A program made the translations under genes and the position numbers. DNA of 64,000 nucleotides from Flavobacterium luteum (GTDB lineage Bacteria; Bacteroidota; Bacteroidia; Flavobacteriales; Flavobacteriaceae). The stretch covers positions 620,001 to 684,000 of the forward strand of contig NZ_WAEM01000001.1 in NCBI RefSeq assembly GCF_008806775.1, written 5' to 3'. A model generated the notes under the pieces. The model had not been told where the DNA came from. It worked only from the letters and a program-made list of their open reading frames with translations, and searched no databases. This document shows positions 54,481-62,061 of the stretch, in pieces; position 1 is the stretch's first letter; each line of letters begins with the position of its first letter.

Positions 54481-54785
54481 ATGTCTAAACTCCCAAATAT
54501 GCACTAGTATCTTTACTACTATTTCGCAAATGGCAAACGAATATAAAGCTATTAATTTCTCACAAGGATTCCTTAATTTTCCTGTAGATCAAAAATTAAA
54601 AGACATCGTTATCAAATGGACGCAGGAAGAAATACATCAATATTTGCCCATGGCTGGCTTATATACCATTGTTGGATAAAATTGCAAAACTTACCCAAAA
54701 TTCCTATCAACAAAGAGTAACCCAACTAACCTATATCAGTAGATGTAATGACAAAAAAGTACAAGAGATGCTGTTCTCGTTTTGA
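54481..54785 (+). pseudogene. Remnant of a PLP-dependent (methionine) aminotransferase, copy A
   Basis: Joining three frames gives MSKLPNM, then TSIFTTISQMANEYKAINFS (from 54503) with QGFLNFPVDQKLKDIV and HQYLPMAGL, then PLLDKIAKLTQNSYQQ (from 54666). This is the N-terminal end of a class I/II aminotransferase of the methionine/kynurenine aminotransferase type (usual text AINLSQGFPNFP). Frameshifts lie near 54502 and 54660, and the rest of the enzyme is missing; the last 20 codons match nothing I know. It runs opposite to the LRR genes and is repeated in block B. Confidence 0.75.
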
Positions 54786-54787
54786 AT

Positions 54788-54817
54788 AAAAAAAAGCCTT
54801 ACTAAAGTAAAGCTTTT
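54788..54817 (-). terminator. Terminator after LRR copy 3
   Basis: A hairpin with one mismatch (54792-54802 with 54807-54817) and a TAAA loop is followed on the minus strand by eight T's, 20 bp past the stop of copy 3. It is duplicated at 62013-62042. Confidence 0.7.
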
Positions 54818-54836
54818 AAATAATTCTGTAGTTGAA

Positions 54837-57008
54837 TTACTCCTTCACAAACTTTCCGCTTGCACTTCCTTTATTGGAAGTCACTTTTATAAAATAATTC
54901 CCTGTTTTTAAATTGGAAACATCCACTTGTTTTGTTTGCTGTGCATTTGGGATTACCACTATTTGTTGCCCTAATGTATTGAAAATACTAATTGAAGAAA
55001 CCGCAATGTTTTTCTTAACATCAATATTCAATAGTTGTTTTGCAGGATTTGGATATAGGTTAAAGAATGTTGAAAACTCAAAATCATTTGTTCCTAAACT
55101 TTGCAACACTGCAGTTGTAGCCGTATTGGTAATAATAGGAAAATTATAATCAAAATAAATGCTTGCCGTATTGCTGAATGAATCTCCCAATACCAAACTT
55201 GGTTTTGTTTTGATTTTAAAAGCCAAATAACCATCGTTAGTAGCATCTTCAAAAGGCAAATTGATTTTTTCGAAGATGAACTCTACTTTGTTCGTGTCAG
55301 AAATTTTGGTTACAAAAGGGTGACTTCCTTCGGTAACTACTAACGAGCTAATATCAAATTTATCGGTATCGATTAGGTCTTTTATCACAACATTTTCCGC
55401 CTCGGCGGTTCCTTTGTTTTCAAAACGAATCATATAATGTACATATTTACCAACGGTACTTGGTGGTATTGTTGTTCCTTCTAAACAGGTTTTATCATTA
55501 GGGTCATAAGAACCAACTACTAGTTGACGCAAAGCAAACGAATTATCAACAGGTTGTTCGTCGTCAGTAACTGGATTTATTAAGGCTGTAAAACTCAAAC
55601 GATCGTCGTTGTTTACTGCTGGAATTTCCATAGGAGAGTTGACATTTAAAGTGACTTCTATTACTCTGGTTTCAAAAGGTTTTAAATCGATATAATCCCA
55701 AGATAAATTATCAATACTTTGGCTAGTAAAAACAGGATTAGCAGCAACTAAATCTAAAACAGCATCATCAAAAGTTAGTTTTACTGAACCTGATTGCGTA
55801 ATAGTTCCTTTGTTTTTATAAATGATTTTATACGATGCATCAAATCCTGGTCTGGCACGATCTATAGGTAAAATTGCAACCTCTAAATCTTGATGATTCC
55901 CATTTGCTGTAACACAAAAATCTTGCGTTACTATACTATTCTTAATTGGATTCGTAACTTCTACGATTGTTGGATAAACAGAAAAATAGCTAGGATTTTC
56001 AATTATTGGTGACATCTTATATGTCTTATTATATCCTAGTTTTAAATTACCTAAAGAAATCGAAACAGAGTAATATCCTGTTGCATTCGAAATCAAATTT
56101 CCTAAGTCAATTCCGTTTGAAAAAGAGAATTTCATGTCTGGATAAATACTATCGGCTGAATCACATCCATTTATATTCTCATCATATTTACTGTTGCCTT
56201 CTATTGTAAAAAAAGCACCCCCTGGCACGAAAGAACAATAAGAATTAACATGACAATTAGTATAACCATATTGATAAATTTTATACTCGATATCAGCAAA
56301 CTGGCTTTCGTTTGCACAGATATACTGTAAATTTTCATTTCCTGAAAAATCAGTAATTGTTAAATAAGCAATCGTGGCATTTTTAATATTCAAACTACTC
56401 AGATTGTTATTTTGACATGATAACGAAATCAAATCTTTATTGCACAAGTCTAATGAAGTTAGTTGATTATTATTACACCTTAATTCTCCTAATTTATTTA
56501 AGGTGCAAATATTTAGCGAGGTCAATTTATTATTGTAACAAATGAGATTCTTAAGATTAATTAACGGGACCAGATCTATAAATGTCAAATTATTATTATT
56601 ACAATATATCCAATTAAGAATTGGACTATCTTGCGTATTATCAATAGAAACAAGTTTATTATAAGAACAATTTAAACCGAAGAGTTTTGATAGTCCTTTT
56701 AAATCTAGTGTGGTGAGTTTATTTCCATCACAACCTAAAGAACCTAAATTGGTAAAACTAGATAAGCCTTCAAGTGATGAAATATTTGAATTGGAAACAT
56801 TCAACGTAAAAACTTCTTGTGCTTCACTTAACTGAATTTCTCCATCATTATTGGAATCAATATAAATGGGTTGATCGTAGATATCTCGTGTGTTTGGATT
56901 TGCCTTCAACAACGCCGCCTTAAAATTCGCATCAGGAATATTAACAATCTGTGCATGCACGCTTCCTAAAAAACTAAAACCTATAAGTAAAAAGTATATT
57001 TTTTTCAT
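54837..57008 (-). CDS. LRR protein with T9SS type A sorting domain (family copy 3)
   Basis: A 723-residue family member. Signal peptide KKIYFLLIGFSFLGSVHA, then an EF-hand-like IDSNNDGEIQLSEAQEV, about seven LRR units (about 70-220) ending in YICANESQ, and an insert unlike other copies around residues 300-340 (KLGYNKTYKMSPI). The common scaffold and the type A sorting domain (FNLYPNPAKQLLNIDVKK) follow. It is the last gene of a three-gene operon: copies 5, 4 and 3 are separated by only 10 and 11 bp. A terminator follows its stop. Confidence 0.9.
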   Translation of the reverse strand: MKKIYFLLIGFSFLGSVHAQIVNIPDANFKAALLKANPNTRDIYDQPIYIDSNNDGEIQLSEAQEVFTLNVSNSNISSLEGLSSFTNLGSLGCDGNKLTTLDLKGLSKLFGLNCSYNKLVSIDNTQDSPILNWIYCNNNNLTFIDLVPLINLKNLICYNNKLTSLNICTLNKLGELRCNNNQLTSLDLCNKDLISLSCQNNNLSSLNIKNATIAYLTITDFSGNENLQYICANESQFADIEYKIYQYGYTNCHVNSYCSFVPGGAFFTIEGNSKYDENINGCDSADSIYPDMKFSFSNGIDLGNLISNATGYYSVSISLGNLKLGYNKTYKMSPIIENPSYFSVYPTIVEVTNPIKNSIVTQDFCVTANGNHQDLEVAILPIDRARPGFDASYKIIYKNKGTITQSGSVKLTFDDAVLDLVAANPVFTSQSIDNLSWDYIDLKPFETRVIEVTLNVNSPMEIPAVNNDDRLSFTALINPVTDDEQPVDNSFALRQLVVGSYDPNDKTCLEGTTIPPSTVGKYVHYMIRFENKGTAEAENVVIKDLIDTDKFDISSLVVTEGSHPFVTKISDTNKVEFIFEKINLPFEDATNDGYLAFKIKTKPSLVLGDSFSNTASIYFDYNFPIITNTATTAVLQSLGTNDFEFSTFFNLYPNPAKQLLNIDVKKNIAVSSISIFNTLGQQIVVIPNAQQTKQVDVSNLKTGNYFIKVTSNKGSASGKFVKE

Positions 57009-57019
57009 TTAATTTTTTT

Positions 57020-59056
57020 TTAGTTTTTTACAAACTTCGCACTAGCACTTCCTTTATTAGAAGTCACTTTTATAAAATAATTTCCAGTTTGTAAACTCGA
57101 AACATCTACTTGTTTTGTCATTTGAGCATTAGGGATTACCAGAATTTGTTGTCCTATTGTATTGAATATACTAATGGAGGATAACTCTATTTGTTTCTTC
57201 ACATTAATATTCAGTACTTGTTTTGCAGGATTTGGATATACATTAAAATAAGAATCAAACTCAAAATCTTGTGTTCCTAAACTTTGCAGCACAGAAGTAG
57301 TAGCCGTATTGGTAATTATTGGAAAATTATAATCGAAATAAATACTAGCCGTATTACTGAATGAATCTCCTAGAACTAAACTTGGTTTTGTTTTAATTTT
57401 AAAAGCGACATAACCATCGTTAGTAGCATCTTCAAAAGGCAAATTGATTTTTTCGAAGATAAACTCTACTTTATTGGTGTCAGAGATTTTGGTCACAAAA
57501 GAATGACTTCCTTCGGTAACTACTAATGAACTGATATCGAATTTACCGGTATCAATCAGGTCTTTTATCACCACATTCTCTGCCTCAGCGGTTCCTTTGT
57601 TTTCAAAACGAATCATGTAATGTACATATTTACCAACTGCACTTGGCACAATGGTTGAACCTTCTAAACACGTTTTGTCATTGGGGTCATACGAACCCAC
57701 AACTAATTGTCGCAATGCGAATGAATTATCAACAGGTTGCTCATCACCACTAACTGGATTTATTAAGGCTGTAAAACTCAAACGGTCGTCTATATTTACC
57801 GCTGGAGTTTCCATAGGAGAATTGACATTCAAAGTAACTGCTATTGCTCTGGTTTCAAAAGGTTTCAAATCGGTATAATCCCACGATAAATTATCGATAC
57901 TTTGGCTATTAAAAACAGGATTTGCACTAACCAAATCTAAAACCGAATCATCAAAAGTAAGTTTTACCGAACCTGACTGTGTTTGATTGCCCTTGTTTTT
58001 GTATATTATTTTATAGGATGCATCAAAACCTGGTCTTGCTCTTAAAATTGGTAGAATAGTAACGTCTACATCGGGATGAATACCATTTGGCGTAATGCAA
58101 AAGTCTTGGATAAAAGGACTCGTTTGTGTTGGAAAAGTTACATTTATTGAGGCTGGAGATATTGAAAAATAATTGGAGTTTTCTAGAATTGGGGTTATAG
58201 TATGAGTTCCTGCTTGAACAGGAATAGAATAATTAGCTGATGAATTAGAAATAAAATTACCAGTATTAGTTCCGTCAGTAATAGAAAATTTTAAATTAGG
58301 ATAGTTAATATCTGTAACCTCGCAGCCATTATTGTTATTATTCAATTTTGAATTTCCTTGTATGGTGAAAAATTCTCCTCCTGGTACAAATGAGCAATAG
58401 GTATTGACATGACAATTGGTATAACCATATTTGGAAATTAAACTTTGAACGTTTACTAGCTGTTTCTCATCTGCACAGATGTATTGTAAATTTTCATTTT
58501 GATCAAAATAAAAATTTACATTTAACTTTGTGTTTTTAATCAACAATTTTGTTAAATTATTATTACGGCAATCCAAATATTCAAGATTTATTTTATTAGT
58601 TATATCTAATGAAGTGAGTTGATTATTTGAACAATCTAGATATTTAAGATTTACTAGAGGTCTAACATCTAATGAAGTGAGTTGATTATTTTGACATAAT
58701 AAAAAGGTTAGTTTTTCTAAAGTTGTTACATCTAATGAAGTGAGTTTATTTATACCACAATGTAACCATTCTAAATTAATAAAACTTGATATTCCTACTA
58801 ATGATGAAATATAAATTCCTCTATATAAATCTTCAACTTGCAAATAATTTACATTTTGAGCTTCACTAACCTGAATCTCTCCATCATTGTTAGCATCAAT
58901 TTTAAAAAAATTTCCAGATAAATCTTTGGCTATTTGGTTACTTGAACTAGATTCCAATAATTTCGTCTTAAAATTATTATCTGGAATATTCACAATCTGT
59001 GAATGAACACTTCCAAAAAAACAAAAACCAATAAGTAAAGTGTATATCTTTTTCAT
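57020..59056 (-). CDS. LRR protein with T9SS type A sorting domain (family copy 4)
   Basis: A 678-residue family member with signal peptide KKIYTLLIGFCFFGSVHS, NNDGEIQVSEAQNV, and a short block of about five LRR units (about 85-185) with TSLDVTTLEKLTFLLC and TSLDVRPLVNLKYLDC. Scaffold and sorting domain are as in the other copies (YFNVYPNPAKQVLNINVKK). It is the middle gene of the operon copies 5-4-3 (gaps of 10 and 11 bp). The N-terminal half is nearly identical to copy 6, with only scattered substitutions such as HCG to SCG and TTL to TNL. Confidence 0.9.
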   Translation of the reverse strand: MKKIYTLLIGFCFFGSVHSQIVNIPDNNFKTKLLESSSSNQIAKDLSGNFFKIDANNDGEIQVSEAQNVNYLQVEDLYRGIYISSLVGISSFINLEWLHCGINKLTSLDVTTLEKLTFLLCQNNQLTSLDVRPLVNLKYLDCSNNQLTSLDITNKINLEYLDCRNNNLTKLLIKNTKLNVNFYFDQNENLQYICADEKQLVNVQSLISKYGYTNCHVNTYCSFVPGGEFFTIQGNSKLNNNNNGCEVTDINYPNLKFSITDGTNTGNFISNSSANYSIPVQAGTHTITPILENSNYFSISPASINVTFPTQTSPFIQDFCITPNGIHPDVDVTILPILRARPGFDASYKIIYKNKGNQTQSGSVKLTFDDSVLDLVSANPVFNSQSIDNLSWDYTDLKPFETRAIAVTLNVNSPMETPAVNIDDRLSFTALINPVSGDEQPVDNSFALRQLVVGSYDPNDKTCLEGSTIVPSAVGKYVHYMIRFENKGTAEAENVVIKDLIDTGKFDISSLVVTEGSHSFVTKISDTNKVEFIFEKINLPFEDATNDGYVAFKIKTKPSLVLGDSFSNTASIYFDYNFPIITNTATTSVLQSLGTQDFEFDSYFNVYPNPAKQVLNINVKKQIELSSISIFNTIGQQILVIPNAQMTKQVDVSSLQTGNYFIKVTSNKGSASAKFVKN

Positions 59057-59066
59057 TTAATTTTTT

Positions 59067-61244
59067 TTAATCTTTTATAAACTTCCCGCTTGAACTTCCT
59101 TTATTTGAAGTTACTTTTATAAAATAATTTCCTGTTTTTAAATTGGAAACATCTACTTGTTTGGTTTGTTGCGCATTCGGAATTACCACTATTTGTTGCC
59201 CTAATGTATTGAAAATACTGATTGAGGATAATTCTATTTGTTTCTTGACATCAATATTCAATAGTTGTTTTGCAGGATTTGGATATAGGTTAAAGAATGT
59301 TGAAAACTCAAAATCATTTGTTCCTAAACTTTGCAACACTGAAGTTGTAGCCGTATTGGTAATAATAGGGAAATTATAATCAAAATAAATGCTAGCCGTA
59401 TTACTAAATGAATCTCCAAGAACTAAACTCGGTTTTGTTTTAATTTTAAAAGCCACATAACCATCGTTAGTAGCATCTTCAAAAGGCAAATTGATTTTTT
59501 CGAAGATGAACTCTACTTTGTTCGTGTCAGAAATTTTGGTTACAAAAGGATGACTTCCTTCAGTAACAACTAATGAACTGATATCGAATTTACCGGTATC
59601 AATCAGGTCTTTTATCACCACATTCTCTGCCTCAGCGGTTCCTTTGTTTTCAAAACGAATCATGTAATGTACATATTTACCAACTGCACTTGGCGCAATG
59701 GTTGAACCTTCTAAACACGTTTTGTCATTGGGGTCATAAGAACCCACCACCAATTGACGCAAAGCAAACGAATTATCAACAGGTTGTTCGTCGCCAGTAA
59801 CTGGATTAATTAAAGCAGTGAAACTCAAACGATCGTCTATGTTTAATGCTGGAATTTCCATAGGAGAGTTTACATTTAAAGTGACTTCTATTACTCTGGT
59901 TTCAAAAGGTTTTAAATTGGTATACTCCCAAGATAAATTATCTGTACTTTGGCTTGTAAAAACAGGATTAGCAGCAACTACATCTAAAACAGCATCATCG
60001 AAAGTTAGTTTTACCGAACCTGATTGCGTAATAGTTCCTTTGTTTTTGTATATAATTTTATAAGAAGCATCAAATCCTGGTCTTGCTCTTAAAATTGGTA
60101 AAATAGTAACTTCTAAATCGGGATATATCCCGTTTGGAGTAATACAAAAATCTTGGATAAAAGGACTCGTTTGTGTGGGAAAAGTTACCATTGTACTTGC
60201 AGGTGAAGCGTTAAAGTAACTTGGGTTTTCAAAAATTGGTGTTATAGTATGTGTTCCTTCTAGAACTGGAATAGAATAATTACCAATTGAATTTGAAATA
60301 AAACTTCCCGAATTTACACCATTAGTTATTGAATATTTCATTTTCGGGTAAATCCCGTCATTTGTATCACATCCATTAGAATTTATATCTAAAGTATTAT
60401 TCCCTTTAATTGTATAAAAAGTACCGCCAGGCACAAAAGAACAATAACTACTTACACTACAATTAGTATATCCATAATCATTTATCATATTTTGGATATC
60501 GTAAATATTATTCTCATCAGCACAAATGTATCTAAGATTTAAATTATCCCAAAATCCTAAACTAGTTTTTTCTTTTGAACCGTTTTTCATAAATATAGAA
60601 GTTAAAAAATCATTGCCTTGACATAATACTTCTTTAAGGTTTGATAAATTAGTAAGATCTAAAGATGTATATTTATTATATCCAATTTCCATATATTCTA
60701 GATTTACTAAAGTACTCAGGTCAATTGAGGTAATTTCATTATTATAAAAATTTAATGATTTAAGTTTTACCAAAGATTTAACATCTAATGAAGTAATATT
60801 ATTATTCCCACAATCCAGATATTCTAGATTAGTTAAATTACTTAAATCTAATGATGCAAGTCGATTGCTTTGACAATCGAAAATTTTAAGCTTAACTAAA
60901 GCATTTATGTCTATTGAAGTAAGTTTGTTACCTGTGACATTTAAAAATTCTAAATTAGTAAAATATGAAATTCCTTCTAATGAAGAAATCTTAAACAAAT
61001 CTTCTGCATCTATTAAATTCCCTAGTCTGAGAAAACTAATTTCTAAAGCTTCATCCACTTGGATTTCTCCATCCTGATTGGTATCAATCATAGTGAAATT
61101 CCCTTGCAAATTTTTTGCAATTTCGTTACTAGAATTAGCACTCAACAACTTCGCCTTAAAATTCGCATCAGGAATGGTTAAAATCTGTGCCTTTACTGCA
61201 CTTAACAAAAATAAACCCAATAGTAAAAAGTAAAATTTTCTCAT
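59067..61244 (-). CDS. LRR protein with T9SS type A sorting domain (family copy 5)
   Basis: A 725-residue family member. Signal peptide MRKFYFLLLGLFLLSAVKA is almost that of copy 2. About eight LRR units (about 80-230) read IDINALVKLKIFDCQSNRLASLDLS and similar. A YICADEN segment, the GSYDPNDKTCLEG scaffold and a type A domain (FNLYPNPAKQLLNIDVKK) close it. It is first in the operon 5-4-3, so the duplicated block B in front of it probably holds the promoter for all three. The 21-bp array lies 113 bp upstream of its start codon. Confidence 0.9.
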   Translation of the reverse strand: MRKFYFLLLGLFLLSAVKAQILTIPDANFKAKLLSANSSNEIAKNLQGNFTMIDTNQDGEIQVDEALEISFLRLGNLIDAEDLFKISSLEGISYFTNLEFLNVTGNKLTSIDINALVKLKIFDCQSNRLASLDLSNLTNLEYLDCGNNNITSLDVKSLVKLKSLNFYNNEITSIDLSTLVNLEYMEIGYNKYTSLDLTNLSNLKEVLCQGNDFLTSIFMKNGSKEKTSLGFWDNLNLRYICADENNIYDIQNMINDYGYTNCSVSSYCSFVPGGTFYTIKGNNTLDINSNGCDTNDGIYPKMKYSITNGVNSGSFISNSIGNYSIPVLEGTHTITPIFENPSYFNASPASTMVTFPTQTSPFIQDFCITPNGIYPDLEVTILPILRARPGFDASYKIIYKNKGTITQSGSVKLTFDDAVLDVVAANPVFTSQSTDNLSWEYTNLKPFETRVIEVTLNVNSPMEIPALNIDDRLSFTALINPVTGDEQPVDNSFALRQLVVGSYDPNDKTCLEGSTIAPSAVGKYVHYMIRFENKGTAEAENVVIKDLIDTGKFDISSLVVTEGSHPFVTKISDTNKVEFIFEKINLPFEDATNDGYVAFKIKTKPSLVLGDSFSNTASIYFDYNFPIITNTATTSVLQSLGTNDFEFSTFFNLYPNPAKQLLNIDVKKQIELSSISIFNTLGQQIVVIPNAQQTKQVDVSNLKTGNYFIKVTSNKGSSSGKFIKD

Positions 61245-61356
61245 AAAAATAGTTTAAAGCGTAAATGTATAAAAATTAAGAAAGTAATTTGTTGCTTTCT
61301 TATTAAAAAATCTTGACCAACACCATCAATCAAAACATAATCCTTTCATGCCAATA

Positions 61357-61483
61357 ACGTAAAACTTTACGTCCTTGACGTAAAATTTGGGGTTGTAGTA
61401 CGTAAAATTTCACGTCCTTGACGTAAAACTTTGCGTTTCTGACGTAAAACTTTACGTTCCAGACGTCAAAGTTGGCGTTCAGA
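61357..61483. repeat. 21-bp tandem repeat array, copy B (6 units)
   Basis: Units start at 61357, 61378, 61400, 61421, 61442 and 61463. Unit order is the same as in array A except that A's second and third units are missing here, and one base differs in the fourth unit. The position relative to the downstream start codon is the same as in array A. Confidence 0.92.
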
Positions 61484-61705
61484 GCAGTATTCATGGGAAA
61501 AGTTGTTAAATAAAAAATCGCTTGCAAATTAATTGTCATCGCTAAATGCGAACAAAAACAGATTTAAAAACTCTAAATCAGTATCAAACAGTGTTGCTAC
61601 AAAACGAATCCGTTTTACTTAACTATCGGCAGACAGGTCGCTATCCAAAATTAACTAGTAGTTTTATAAAAAAACTTTAATTTAAACTTTAAAAAAACCT
61701 GATTG

Positions 61706-62010
61706 ATGTCTAAACTCCCAAATATGCACTAGTATCTTTACTACTATTTCGCAAATGGCAAACGAATATAAAGCTATTAATTTCTCACAAGGATTCCTTA
61801 ATTTTCCTGTAGATCAAAAATTAAAAGACATCGTTATCAAATGGACGCAGGAAGAAATACATCAATATTTGCCCATGGCTGGCTTATATACCATTGTTGG
61901 ATAAAATTGCAAAACTTACCCAAAATTCCTATCAACAAAGAGTAACCCAACTAACCTATATCAGTAGATGTAATGACAAAAAAGTACAAGAGATGCTGTT
62001 CTCGTTTTGA
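61706..62010 (+). pseudogene. Remnant of a PLP-dependent aminotransferase, copy B
   Basis: The same frameshifted fragment as at 54481-54785, with no difference that I can see. Both copies share the same lesions, so the gene was already broken before the block was duplicated or homogenised. Confidence 0.75.
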
Positions 62011-62012
62011 AT

Positions 62013-62042
62013 AAAAAAAAGCCTTACTAAAGTAAAGCTTTT
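62013..62042 (-). terminator. Terminator after LRR copy 6
   Basis: Identical to the hairpin after copy 3: an imperfect 11-bp stem with a TAAA loop and eight T's on the minus strand, 20 bp past the stop at 62062. Confidence 0.7.
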
Positions 62043-62061
62043 AAATAATTCTGTAGTTGAA

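Larger units (their letters stand above)
53978..54854. repeat. Duplicated intergenic block, copy A (877 bp)
   Basis: This block between LRR copies 2 and 3 recurs at 61245-62079. By eye the two differ by two substitutions and a 42-bp indel equal to two 21-bp units. The block runs from the start-codon edge of copy 2 to the last codons of copy 3. It contains a 21-bp tandem array, a 44-codon open frame at 54321-54455, an aminotransferase remnant and a terminator. The flanking genes are much less alike. Confidence 0.93.
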
